The notes under the pieces were generated by a model, which had not been told where the DNA came from, did no database searches, and saw only the letters and a list, made by a program, of their open reading frames with translations. Below are positions 40,760-49,354 of a DNA stretch of 53,172 nt, in pieces. The stretch is from Chloroflexota bacterium (GTDB lineage Bacteria > Chloroflexota > Dehalococcoidia > SZUA-161). Location: assembly GCA_021787935.1 (NCBI GenBank), contig JAJYLC010000004.1, forward strand, positions 1 through 53,172, read 5' to 3'. The first letter of the stretch is position 1. The number at the start of each line of letters is the position of its first letter. The position numbers and the translations under genes are program-made.

Positions 40760-41254
40760 ATGGAGAAGCTATGGTCATCCTGGAGGACAGAGTACATACG
40801 AGGTGAGAAAACGAAAGAATGCATCTTTTGTCAAAAGCTCCAGGAGAACAAAGACAGTGAAAATTACGTTCTCTTCAGGGGAAAGACGAACTTCGTGATG
40901 TTAAATAAGTACCCTTATAATCCCGGGCACCTGATGGTAGCGCCCTTCAGGCATCTGGCAACACTTGATGAGCTAACTGATGAAGAGCTTTTTGAGCACT
41001 TTGACTCGGTGAGAAGTAGCGTCAGGGCATTAAAAGAGGTGTACAAACCTGAGGGGTTCAACATCGGCATAAATCTGGGGCTGGTAGCGGGGGCCGGGGT
41101 GGAAAGTCATGTCCACACTCACATCGTCCCCCGCTGGAATGGCGACACCAATTTCATGCCTGTATTAGCTGATACCAAAGTATTGTCGGAAGGGCTGGCT
41201 TCAACCTATGCCCAGTTGAAAGAGATAGTCGCCCGGAATATGCGGAGAACCTGA
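40760..41254 (+). CDS. HIT-family hydrolase (Ap4A phosphorylase/hydrolase-like)
   Basis: The 164-aa HIT protein has an N-terminal CIFCQKLQENKDSENYVLFR, then LNKYPYNPGHLMVAPFRH and the histidine triad SHVHTHIVPRWNGDTNFMPV. The C-terminal W-x-G-D-x-NFM extension is typical of the longer HIT branch that degrades dinucleoside polyphosphates or ADP-sugars. I place the start at ATG 40760, with GGAGG five bases upstream; 15 further in-frame codons upstream are not supported. It is divergent from the BioD-like gene. Confidence 0.93.
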   Translation: MEKLWSSWRTEYIRGEKTKECIFCQKLQENKDSENYVLFRGKTNFVMLNKYPYNPGHLMVAPFRHLATLDELTDEELFEHFDSVRSSVRALKEVYKPEGFNIGINLGLVAGAGVESHVHTHIVPRWNGDTNFMPVLADTKVLSEGLASTYAQLKEIVARNMRRT

Positions 41255-41434
41255 TCTCCGAAGATAAAGACGCTTCCCTCCGGGGCACTATGTATTATGC
41301 AAGTTTAAGAGCATCCCTACGAGTCTTCCTTTGTCGTTGTAATCTGTTCCAGGCTGGCTCGCACACAAACCAAGCTCAGGCTGGAGGGGAAAACGCCTAA
41401 AAATTGATAAAAATTCAATATTTCTGCAAGTTAC

Positions 41435-41463
41435 TGGACATTTATTGCGATTTAACTTATAAT
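41435..41463 (+). promoter_or_regulatory. Promoter of the hydrogenase operon
   Basis: TGGACA (41435-41440), a 17-bp spacer and TATAAT (41458-41463) on the plus strand. The expected transcription start is near 41470. Confidence 0.7.
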
Positions 41464-41479
41464 AATAATGGCGTCGATA

Positions 41480-41493
41480 GTGATCTATTTCAC
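41480..41493. promoter_or_regulatory. CRP/FNR-family-like operator
   Basis: GTGA-TCTATT-TCAC is a perfect 4+4 inverted repeat with N6 spacing, flanked by A on the left and A on the right. It resembles TGTGA-N6-TCACA. It lies about 10 bp downstream of the predicted transcription start, a position suited to repression. No cognate regulator is in the window. Confidence 0.45.
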
Positions 41494-41739
41494 AAAGCTG
41501 TAGCGGGATGAGATGAGCGGGCTGCTACGGAGGCAGTAAGCCGCAGGCAATGACAGAGAGGATCACTTGGAACTCCGTTTATCCCCTTTGCCTTATATTG
41601 CGCTGGGCAAGTGGTGATTACTCCCACTGGTTCTCTGCTTACTATTTGAAATCTTCCCTACTCAGAAATGATATGATCCAAGCTATGCCTATCTCTATAA
41701 TTAGCGGATAGTTCACCTAATTGCCAAGGAGGCTTAACG

Positions 41740-43530
41740 ATGTGGAAAACTGAAAGTAAAGGGATAGCCCGCGCGGAGGAAGCAGTAAAACAATTTCTGC
41801 CCCCGTGCCAGATAAAATGTCCCATCAATGAGGACATTCAGCGGACTAATGTACTCATCTCGCTACTTCCTGAGGATCCCCAATTGGCCCGGGAGGGAAT
41901 AATTCAAATAAGTGATTATCTGTACAACAAAAACCCCTTTTTCAATATCTGTGGGTATATCTGCGGATTGTGCGAGCTTGAATGCAATTACAAGGCCAAA
42001 GGAGGGGCTGTCAGGAGGAGGCTTCTCAAGAGGTTCCTATCCGATGTCTTTACCGATTATCTGAAACAAAAAGAGGAATTCAGCATAGTTAAGGACAAGG
42101 AGAATGTCGCTATCGTAGGCGGAGGCCCGGGCGGACTGATGTGTGCCTATGTACTGAGCAAAAAGGGATACCGGGTAACTATATTCGAATCTTCCAATCG
42201 GCTGGGCGGCGCACTCTGGCTAATTCCGAATTACCGTTTGCCCGAAGAAGTTTTGAAAACAACCGTTGACAATTTAGTCAGGATTGCCGGGATAGACGTT
42301 AAATTTGGCGCGAAACTGGGTGAGGGGAAACTGACAATCGAGAGATTAAGAAACGAGGGGTACAAAGCCGTTTTCCTGGCTAAAGGAACGCCTTATCCCA
42401 GGGTTTTGACATTCGACGGCGCTGTTGTAGAGGGACAGGACCTCTCTGGTGTCATGTACGGACATACTCTTCTCTATGAAGTCAGTCACGGCAACATCGG
42501 GGCTAATTATTTTAAGGGCAAGAAGCTAATCGTAATCGGTGGTGGTAATGTGGCTTTTGATGTTGCCAGGACATCGAGGAGGCTGGGTGGAGATGTCACC
42601 GTTGCCTGTTTGGAGAGTGAAGATAAATCTTCGAGGGACGGCATACCTGCCGACGAAGAGGAAATAAGCGCAGCGTGGGAGGAGGGGATAAAGATAATCT
42701 ACTCTCGCGGTGTGAAGAAGATTATCGGAGAACACGGGAAATTCAAGGGGATTGAGTGTCCCAAGTGCACCAGTGTATTCGATGAAAAAGGTTTTAACCC
42801 TAAATTCGACGGCTCCGACTGCTTAGACTTGCATGCAGACATGCTGATAATCACCGTAGGGCAAGTGCCCGACAGGGCTTTCCTGCAAAGGGAAGGGCTT
42901 GTGGATGAGAGAGGCAGGCTTGCGGTTGATCCCTTTACATTGCAGAGTCTGCTGAAGGAGCAGATATTCATAGGTGGGGATGTCAGGAGAATAGGATTCA
43001 TGGCAGAGGCCATGAAAGAAGGGAAAGTAGCTGCCGACTCAATTGAGCGATACCTGAGAGGTCTGGATATGAGGGAGGGCAGGCAGAGGGATTACGAAGC
43101 GTACAGTATTCCGCTGAGGAAGACTTATAAACCTGAAACCGAAGTGGCCTGGATACCTCCGGAGAAGAGGATGCACTTCCAGTTATTTGAGAGAGGGCTT
43201 ACGCTGCAAGAGGCAAGGGCGGAGGCCAAAAGATGTATTACCTGCGGCCCCTGTGTGTCATGCAAGGCCTGCATTTCCATCGGTTTCGAAAAGTCGTTGT
43301 ATGCAGTTGAGGTAGACAGGGAAAAATGCAGCGGTTGCGGCATATGTGTTTTTGCCTGCAATTACAATGGGGCCCATCTGGTTGACATTGACGGGAGGAT
43401 TTCGTCTGCTACTGATATGTTTAAGTGCAAATCTTGCGGTATGTGTGTGGTGGCCTGCCCCTCGGGTGCCCGAAAAATGGTCGACGATGATACGGAGCGG
43501 AGAATTGCCAAGGTTATGGCATCCCTGTGA
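41740..43530 (+). CDS. FAD/NAD(P) oxidoreductase with C-terminal ferredoxin clusters, GltD/NfnB-like
   Basis: The 596-aa protein has an N-terminal GltD-type Cys domain (CQIKCPINEDIQ, CGYICGLCELEC), an FAD motif VAIVGGGPGGLMCAYVLSKK near 123-142, and an NAD(P) motif LIVIGGGNVAFDVARTSRR near 263. A C-terminal part has CITCGPCVSCKAC and two ferredoxin motifs (CSGCGICVFAC, CKSCGMCVVACP). The neighbouring genes encode MvhD-, MvhG- and MvhA-like hydrogenase subunits, where HdrA would normally take this place. It probably links the hydrogenase to NAD(P) and ferredoxin. The AAGGAGG ribosome site is eight bases from the ATG. Confidence 0.88.
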   Translation: MWKTESKGIARAEEAVKQFLPPCQIKCPINEDIQRTNVLISLLPEDPQLAREGIIQISDYLYNKNPFFNICGYICGLCELECNYKAKGGAVRRRLLKRFLSDVFTDYLKQKEEFSIVKDKENVAIVGGGPGGLMCAYVLSKKGYRVTIFESSNRLGGALWLIPNYRLPEEVLKTTVDNLVRIAGIDVKFGAKLGEGKLTIERLRNEGYKAVFLAKGTPYPRVLTFDGAVVEGQDLSGVMYGHTLLYEVSHGNIGANYFKGKKLIVIGGGNVAFDVARTSRRLGGDVTVACLESEDKSSRDGIPADEEEISAAWEEGIKIIYSRGVKKIIGEHGKFKGIECPKCTSVFDEKGFNPKFDGSDCLDLHADMLIITVGQVPDRAFLQREGLVDERGRLAVDPFTLQSLLKEQIFIGGDVRRIGFMAEAMKEGKVAADSIERYLRGLDMREGRQRDYEAYSIPLRKTYKPETEVAWIPPEKRMHFQLFERGLTLQEARAEAKRCITCGPCVSCKACISIGFEKSLYAVEVDREKCSGCGICVFACNYNGAHLVDIDGRISSATDMFKCKSCGMCVVACPSGARKMVDDDTERRIAKVMASL

Positions 43531-43553
43531 AAATTACTCGAAGAGGAGAAGAA

Positions 43554-43979
43554 ATGAGCAGCTATGAACCTAAATTGGTGTGCTTTTCCTGCAAGTTCGG
43601 CTGGGGATATTTGAATACTGAAGAGGCGCTGGCGAAGCAGATAAAGAACTGGGTGCCTATCATCTGCAGCGGCAAAGTTGATAGTTCCCACATTCTTACG
43701 GCCTTCCGACAGGGGGCTGATGGCGTGCTTATACTGGGTTGCCGGGGAGGCGATTGTCATTACCAGGACGGCAATTATGAGGCGAAGAAGAGGGTTTACC
43801 TACTTCATAAGGTACTCGAGTCCTATGGGATCGAAAGCGAGAGGCTCAGGATCGAGCTGTCGATAGACCCTGAAGGGAACAAAATCCCGCAACTCGTAAA
43901 GGAAATGAGTGACAGAATCGCAAAACTTGGTCCTGTCAAGAAGGTAGGAGAGCCTGCCAAGGCTGTGGCAGTGGTCTAA
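43554..43979 (+). CDS. MvhD-like hydrogenase iron-sulfur subunit
   Basis: MvhD/FlpD proteins carry a [2Fe-2S] cluster and pass electrons between an [NiFe] hydrogenase or formate dehydrogenase and HdrA. The 141-aa protein has CFSCKFGWGY near the N-terminus, AFRQGADGVLILGCRGGDCH with the conserved Cys residues, and RLRIELSIDPEG. I chose ATG 43554, with GAGGAG eight bases upstream; a GTG at 43527 overlaps the preceding stop. The next gene starts 18 nt downstream. Confidence 0.9.
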   Translation: MSSYEPKLVCFSCKFGWGYLNTEEALAKQIKNWVPIICSGKVDSSHILTAFRQGADGVLILGCRGGDCHYQDGNYEAKKRVYLLHKVLESYGIESERLRIELSIDPEGNKIPQLVKEMSDRIAKLGPVKKVGEPAKAVAVV

Positions 43980-43997
43980 GAGAGAAAGGAAGCTAAG

Positions 43998-44963
43998 ATG
44001 GCAGATAAACCAAAGGTCGCTATTTGCTGGCTCGGTGGATGCGGTGGTTGTGATGAGGCGGTTGTCGATATAAACGAAGTGCTTCTGCGCGTAGCGAACG
44101 CTACCGACCTGGTATTGTGGCCAGTTGCACTTGACTTCAAATACGACCACATTGAAGCAATGAGCGATGGCGAGATTGTTTTGAGTATTATCAATGGCAA
44201 TGTGAGGAACTCTGACCAAGAGGAAATAGCCAAATTGCTCAGGAAGAAGTCTCAGTTGGTTCTGGCTTTCGGTGCCTGTGCCTGCTTCGGCGGAACGCCT
44301 GGCCTGGCCAACTTTACCACTAAAGAAGATATTTTTAACTGGGTTTACCGGGACGCGCCAACAGTGGTCAATCCCGAGGGGAAATATCCTCAACCGAAAA
44401 GCCGGGTCAATGGGAAAGAGCTGACACTGCCGAAATTCTATGAGCATGTTTTCGCCCTCAATCAGGTGATAAATGTTGACTATTACCTGCCGGGCTGTCC
44501 CCCTCCTCCCTATTTGGTAATGAATGCCGTGAGCGCAGTGCTCGAGGGGAAACTGCCCCCCAAAGGTTCGACATTGTCGCCTCGCAGAGCCCTGTGCGAT
44601 ACCTGCCCCCGGAATAAAACCAAACCGTCCCGGATAGCCTTGAGGGATATCAAAAGAATTCACGAGGTCGAGGCCGACCCTGATTCTTGCTTCCTTGCTC
44701 AGGGAATACTCTGCCTGGGAGCTGCCACTCGCGGCGGGTGCGGGGAGTCCTGTATCAGCATCAATATCCCCTGTCGTGGCTGCTTTGGCCCGGTTGACGG
44801 GGTAGTAGACTCAGGGGCAAAGTTCCTCTCTGCTCTAGCGTCTATTATAGATGCGGAGGATGATGAGGAAATGAAGAAGGTCATTGACAAGATAGATGAC
44901 CCGGCAGGCTACTGCTACCGTTTTTCACTGCCTGTCTCACTTTTGAGAGGTAAAAGGTCCTAA
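43998..44963 (+). CDS. [NiFe] hydrogenase small subunit, MvhG-like
   Basis: The small subunit carries Fe-S clusters from the active site to the electron partner. The 321-aa protein has the proximal-cluster motif CWLGGCGGCDEA (10-21), GACACFGGTPG and LPGCPPPPY. A C-terminal cluster region has CFLAQGILCLGAATRGGCGE and CRGCFGPVDG, matching group 3 (F420-non-reducing) hydrogenases. There is no twin-arginine signal, so it is cytoplasmic. AGAAAGGAAG lies upstream, and the large-subunit gene starts 22 nt downstream. Confidence 0.92.
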   Translation: MADKPKVAICWLGGCGGCDEAVVDINEVLLRVANATDLVLWPVALDFKYDHIEAMSDGEIVLSIINGNVRNSDQEEIAKLLRKKSQLVLAFGACACFGGTPGLANFTTKEDIFNWVYRDAPTVVNPEGKYPQPKSRVNGKELTLPKFYEHVFALNQVINVDYYLPGCPPPPYLVMNAVSAVLEGKLPPKGSTLSPRRALCDTCPRNKTKPSRIALRDIKRIHEVEADPDSCFLAQGILCLGAATRGGCGESCISINIPCRGCFGPVDGVVDSGAKFLSALASIIDAEDDEEMKKVIDKIDDPAGYCYRFSLPVSLLRGKRS

Positions 44964-44985
44964 CGAACTTGGAGGAGCTGAGAAG

Positions 44986-46449
44986 ATGACTAGTAAGGTA
45001 ACGATAAACCCGATTACCAGACTTGAAGGACACGGGAAAATCGAGGTCTTTTTGGATGACAAAGGGAATGTGGAGGACGCTTACTTCCAGGTAGTCGAGT
45101 TGAGGGGTTTCGAGCGGTTCTGCATAGGCAGGCCCGCAGAGGAAATGCCGAGGATAGTGCCTAATATCTGCGGCGTATGCCCCACCCCCCACAATATGGC
45201 GTCTACAAAAGCCCTTGATGACCTGTACGGCGTTGAGCCAACCCCCACTGCCAAGCTAATAAGGCAGCTCCACTTAAATGCATTCTACGTGGAAGACCAC
45301 TATGTTCATTTCTTCTTTCTCGCTGCCCCGGATTTCGTGGTGGGCCCTGATTCCGACCCCGCATTGAGGAACGTCGTTGGTTTAGTAAATAAGGTGGGAA
45401 TAGATATAGGCGGCAAGGTAATAGATGTGAGGAAGAAGTGCAGAGAGATAATAAAGCTGATAGCCGGCAAGCCGTGTCACCCTGAAGGAGGCCTACCTGG
45501 AGGAGTTCCCAGAGGTATTACTGAGGAAGAAAGGAAATGGATTAAAGAGACAGCCGACTACAGCGTTGAGTTTGCTCGTTTCGCTCTGGAGATATTCAAG
45601 CAGGCCGTCCTGGATAACAAGGAGTACCTGAAGCTGGTCCTCAGTGACGCTTATAAGCTCAACACCTACTACATGGGATTGGTAGATGAGAACAAGAGAG
45701 TCAATTTTTACGAGGGTAAGTTGAGGGTGGTCGATCCCAGCGGGGCCGAATATGCGCTGTTTGACTATCGCGATTACATTAGCCACATAGGCGAGTGGGT
45801 CGAGCCCTGGACGTACATAAGGTTAACCCATCTAAAGAAAATCGGTTGGAATGGCTTGCACGACGGTAAGGGAACCTCATTGTATCGTGTTGGGCCTTTA
45901 GCTAGGCTGAATGTAGCCGAGGGTATGCTGACGCCGCTGGCGCAAAAGGAATATGAGTCCATGTATGATACACTGGGTGGCAAGCCAAGTCACCATACTC
46001 TGGCTTACCACTGGGCCAGGTTAATCGAAGCGCTTCAGGCTGCGGAGCATCTGCAGAGAATAGCGGATGATCCCCTGCTGACCAGCAAAGATATACGCAA
46101 CATGGACTTGAAATTGAAAAGACGGGGTATCGGTTGCCTCGAAGCCGCCCGAGGAACGTTAATCCACCATTATGAGACGGACGAACGCGGGATAATCACA
46201 AAGGTGAACTTGATTGTGGCCACCCAGCATAATGCAGCCCCGATAAGCCTTTCTGTGAAGAAAGCGGCCCAGGCCTTTATAAAAGGACCCGAGGTTAAGG
46301 AGGGGCTGCTCAATATGGCGGAGATGGCATTCAGGCCTTATGACCCTTGTCTGGCATGTGCCACACATGCCCTGCCGGGCGAGATGCCTTTGATAGTGAA
46401 TATAAGAGATAAACACGGCGATTTGATACGGTCTGTGCAAAGAGATTGA
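44986..46449 (+). CDS. [NiFe] hydrogenase large subunit, MvhA-like
   Basis: The catalytic subunit carries NiFe(CN)2CO. The 487-aa protein keeps both metal motifs: L1 RGFERFCIGR...NICGVCPTPHN (Cys62, Cys65) and L2 DPCLACATH (Cys455, Cys458, His461). A 26-residue tail after His461 fits the peptide removed by a maturation endopeptidase. No maturation genes (hyp, protease) lie in the window. The order GltD-like / MvhD / MvhG / MvhA suggests a cytoplasmic group 3 hydrogenase linked to NAD(P)H or ferredoxin. GGAGGAG precedes the ATG. Confidence 0.93.
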   Translation: MTSKVTINPITRLEGHGKIEVFLDDKGNVEDAYFQVVELRGFERFCIGRPAEEMPRIVPNICGVCPTPHNMASTKALDDLYGVEPTPTAKLIRQLHLNAFYVEDHYVHFFFLAAPDFVVGPDSDPALRNVVGLVNKVGIDIGGKVIDVRKKCREIIKLIAGKPCHPEGGLPGGVPRGITEEERKWIKETADYSVEFARFALEIFKQAVLDNKEYLKLVLSDAYKLNTYYMGLVDENKRVNFYEGKLRVVDPSGAEYALFDYRDYISHIGEWVEPWTYIRLTHLKKIGWNGLHDGKGTSLYRVGPLARLNVAEGMLTPLAQKEYESMYDTLGGKPSHHTLAYHWARLIEALQAAEHLQRIADDPLLTSKDIRNMDLKLKRRGIGCLEAARGTLIHHYETDERGIITKVNLIVATQHNAAPISLSVKKAAQAFIKGPEVKEGLLNMAEMAFRPYDPCLACATHALPGEMPLIVNIRDKHGDLIRSVQRD

Positions 46450-46630
46450 TTACGGGCCACAAACTGAAGTATTATGTGGGCCTAGCTGGGTCAGCAGGCA
46501 AATAACGACACGCTACAGTGCGTAGCAGCACACATATTTCTCCAGTTCGTCGCCTGCAGATTTGCCGGGAACAGCGTTATTAAGCTTGATACATCGTCTT
46601 TGGCTGAGTCGGATAGATTGAAGCTAGAGA

Positions 46631-48079
46631 TTGGATGGTATTAAAAAGATAGATAACGTGATCCCACAAGAACAAACTGCAAGAGACCATACACCCGAGG
46701 CGAGAGCCTTGCTGTTTCGTCTCAGGGTGTATGTTAACATGAGGTGGCTCGTTGTTCTCGGGATCATCGGCTGTACCCTGGTTGCCTCACAGGTATTCCA
46801 CATCGGCTTCCCCACCCTCCCGGTATACATTATTTGTGCTGTTATCGTTTTGTATAATCTTCTGCTATTTCGCTGGACGCGGAGTCTGCAAAACGAAGAA
46901 GCCGGACTGGTCGTTAAGAAGGCCGAGACTCAAGGGGATATCCAAATCCTTCTCGACCTGGTAACGCTCACCGTACTGCTGCATTACACCGGCGGCATAG
47001 AAAATCCATTCATATTCTTCTATCTGGCCCATACTATTGCTGCAAGCATAGTACTCCCCAAGAGGCAGGCATATATATTAGCCACTTTGGCTATATTTAT
47101 GATCACGCTGGTGGTTTCCCTGGAGTACGCCGACGTAATACCTCATGTTAACCTGCAGGGATTTGCAACTCCTGATCGCTACAAGCAATTCAGCCGTGTG
47201 GTAGGTGTGCTATTTGCGGTCGCAACGCTATCCTACGGGTGTACATATGTGGTCACCGCCGTTGCGGGAGAACTGAGGAGAAGGCAGCGAGAAATGGTGC
47301 GACTAAGAGACCAGCTTATCGAGAAAAGAACCGAGGAGTTAGAACTGGCATCCAATGAGATAGCCAAACTGGAGGATGAAAGGAACCGCTTCGCCAGGTT
47401 TCTCGGCGTAGTCGCTCATGACCTCCAATCTCCTCTCGTCGCTACACAGAGTTTAATATCCTACATACTGGATGGATATACGGGACAGATTACCGAGGGA
47501 CAAAAAGATTTGCTGGACAGGGGCGTTCGCAGAATCGACAGTCTCCTGACATTGATCACCGACCTTCTGGATATCCCCCGCATAGAGACTGGTCAGATAA
47601 AGCGAGAAATGCGGGAAATCTCCTTGAATGAAGTGGTCAAACGTTCCCTGGAAGGACTCGATAGCCTGGCAGAGCAAAAAGGATTAACTTTAAAAGTGGA
47701 GCTGCCCGCAGTTGAGCCCAGGGTAAATGGAGCTAGCCGCAGGCTACAGCAAGTCATGACCAATCTGGTAAGTAATGCTATCAATTACACCAACGAGGGT
47801 ACGGTGCTGGTCAAGGTCGCTGACGGCGACAATGAAGCACGTGTTGAGGTTATAGACAGCGGCATAGGCATCTTGCCCGAGGACTTGCCCCGGTTGTTCA
47901 ATGACTTCTTCCGCGGCAGCAATGTAGGCAGCAAAGGAACCGGATTAGGTCTGTCTATATCCAAAAGGATAGTCGAGGCACATGGTGGTAAAATATGGGC
48001 TGAAAGCCCTGCCCCTGAAACCAAGAAAGGAAGTAAGTTCAGCTTCACTATTCCAAAGAAGCCAGCGGCTGCACATTAG
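46631..48079 (+). CDS. Membrane sensor histidine kinase with RegB-like quinone motif
   Basis: The 482-aa kinase has six transmembrane segments in residues 35-215. The motif GGIENPF (121-127) is identical in pattern to the GGxxNPF ubiquinone-sensing motif of RegB/PrrB. A short coiled linker precedes HisKA FLGVVAHDLQSPLVA (phosphoacceptor His263). The ATPase domain has N box NLVSNAINYT, VEVIDSGIGI and GTGLGLSISKRIVEAHGG. It should sense quinone redox state. It follows the hydrogenase genes by 181 nt and precedes a single-domain response regulator by 62 nt. The TTG start is uncertain; a GTG at 46658 is an alternative. Confidence 0.88.
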   Translation: MDGIKKIDNVIPQEQTARDHTPEARALLFRLRVYVNMRWLVVLGIIGCTLVASQVFHIGFPTLPVYIICAVIVLYNLLLFRWTRSLQNEEAGLVVKKAETQGDIQILLDLVTLTVLLHYTGGIENPFIFFYLAHTIAASIVLPKRQAYILATLAIFMITLVVSLEYADVIPHVNLQGFATPDRYKQFSRVVGVLFAVATLSYGCTYVVTAVAGELRRRQREMVRLRDQLIEKRTEELELASNEIAKLEDERNRFARFLGVVAHDLQSPLVATQSLISYILDGYTGQITEGQKDLLDRGVRRIDSLLTLITDLLDIPRIETGQIKREMREISLNEVVKRSLEGLDSLAEQKGLTLKVELPAVEPRVNGASRRLQQVMTNLVSNAINYTNEGTVLVKVADGDNEARVEVIDSGIGILPEDLPRLFNDFFRGSNVGSKGTGLGLSISKRIVEAHGGKIWAESPAPETKKGSKFSFTIPKKPAAAH

Positions 48080-48141
48080 GAGAAGCGGAAATAGACCCGA
48101 ATCGGGTTGTAACTAAATAAACAGATAAGGAGGGAATCGCC

Positions 48142-48519
48142 ATGAAACGTAAACCAAAGATCCTGGTTGTTGACGATGATGTCGATCTTGTAGCAGTAAT
48201 GAAAGGCACCCTGGAAGGCAAGCCTTATGAAGTAGTAGTAGCCTATAATGGAAAAGAGGGATTGGAGAAGGCTAAAAAAGAGAAACCCGATTTAATTATC
48301 CTGGACATAATGATGCCGGTAATGGATGGTTTCAACTTTGCTGAGCAATTCAGTAAAGACGCATCGCTGGTAAAAATCCCGGTCCTGGCACTCACGAGTT
48401 TCTCGGACTCACTAGGGCAGCCGTTTCCCTTCCAGGTTTCCGAGTATATTCGAAAACCCTTGAAGCCTAAAGAGCTAATCGCTAAGGTCGAGGAACACCT
48501 GAAAAGGAAGGGCCTTTAG
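48142..48519 (+). CDS. Single-domain response regulator
   Basis: The 125-aa protein is a receiver domain only: acidic pocket VVDDDVDL, phosphoacceptor Asp in IILDIMMPVMDG, Thr/Ser in LALTSFSDS and Lys in YIRKPLKPKEL. It has no output domain, so it likely acts through protein contacts or in a phosphorelay, rather than as a DNA-binding RegA-type partner. It lies directly after the membrane kinase. GGAGGG precedes the ATG. Confidence 0.92.
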   Translation: MKRKPKILVVDDDVDLVAVMKGTLEGKPYEVVVAYNGKEGLEKAKKEKPDLIILDIMMPVMDGFNFAEQFSKDASLVKIPVLALTSFSDSLGQPFPFQVSEYIRKPLKPKELIAKVEEHLKRKGL

Positions 48520-48537
48520 GTCTTATATGAACGTGGC

Positions 48538-49272
48538 TTAACGCATCTCGCCGAACTCGTATAATGTGACGGCGGCTGTTACTAGACCTGCGGTCTCTGC
48601 CCGCAGTATGCGGGGGCCCAGGCTTACAGGCTCGACCCCGCTACTCTGAGCGACTCCTATCTCGTGAGGAGAGAAACCGCCCTCAGGGCCGATAAAGATG
48701 CTGAATTGGGGGATTTTCTCCGTTTGATGATGGACCCGGAGGACATCGCTAATTCCTTGTGCCTTTTCCACCTCCCAGGGAAGCAATGAAACTCCGCTTG
48801 CAGACCTGCACGCCTCAGTGAAACTAATAGGCTTATGTAGAGTTGGAAGCTTTCCGCGCCTGGATTGTTCCGCAGCTTCGACGATGATGCTCCTCCAGCG
48901 GCTGAGCCGCCTGCCATCCGGTTCGCCCGCTACACACCGTTCGCAGATTACCGGTACAAAGCCAGCAACGCCGATTTCCGTACACTTCTGAAGAACAAAC
49001 TCGAAATTGTTCCCCTTGAGCAACGCCTGATACAGGGTGATCTTCGTGCGGGGTTCAGCAACAGCCAGCGATTTACGGATTACCCTCCCTGCAACTTTGC
49101 TGCTGTCCACTTTTTGCAGTTCGACCTCATATTCCCAGCCACTATTATCGAGAACAATAATATTGTCACCGGCTCCCAAGCGGAGTACATGGCGCAGTCG
49201 GTGAACCAGCCTGCCGGTAATAGTTACTGTGCCATCGGCAAGCCAATCTTCGGGCAGGAAAAAACGATGCAT
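48538..49272 (-). CDS. rsmE: 16S rRNA (uracil1498-N3)-methyltransferase
   Basis: RsmE is a SPOUT-fold enzyme that methylates U1498 of 16S rRNA with SAM. The 244-aa protein has a PUA-like N-terminus (GRLVHRLRHVLRLGAGDNI) and the knotted SAM site IGPEGGFSPHEIGVAQ followed by SLGPRILRAETAG. It starts just after an intrinsic terminator that follows dnaJ, with only GAAG as a ribosome site. dnaJ-rsmE (often with prmA) is a frequent gene order. Confidence 0.94.
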   Translation of the reverse strand: MHRFFLPEDWLADGTVTITGRLVHRLRHVLRLGAGDNIIVLDNSGWEYEVELQKVDSSKVAGRVIRKSLAVAEPRTKITLYQALLKGNNFEFVLQKCTEIGVAGFVPVICERCVAGEPDGRRLSRWRSIIVEAAEQSRRGKLPTLHKPISFTEACRSASGVSLLPWEVEKAQGISDVLRVHHQTEKIPQFSIFIGPEGGFSPHEIGVAQSSGVEPVSLGPRILRAETAGLVTAAVTLYEFGEMR

Positions 49273-49280
49273 CTTCGATT

Positions 49281-49307
49281 AAAAAACCCTGGCTCTTCAG
49301 GCCAGGG
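49281..49307 (-). terminator. Intrinsic terminator between dnaJ and rsmE
   Basis: On the minus strand CCCTGGC, a 7-nt loop and GCCAGGG are followed by six Ts (plus-strand A-run 49281-49286). It ends eight bases before the rsmE ATG. It would end the dnaJ transcript or act as an attenuator for rsmE. Confidence 0.88.
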
Positions 49308-49354
49308 CACTTTAGGTATCAACAGGGCTGGATAGGAACGCTCGTTTCACCATG

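Larger units (their letters stand above)
41255..41739. promoter_or_regulatory. Upstream region of the hydrogenase operon (long leader)
   Basis: No ORF is visible here. It contains a promoter at 41435-41463 and a CRP/FNR-like palindrome at 41480-41493, followed by a leader of about 270 nt with several short complementary segments (for example GTAGC...GCTAC near 41500-41530). I do not recognise a riboswitch class. Confidence 0.5.
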
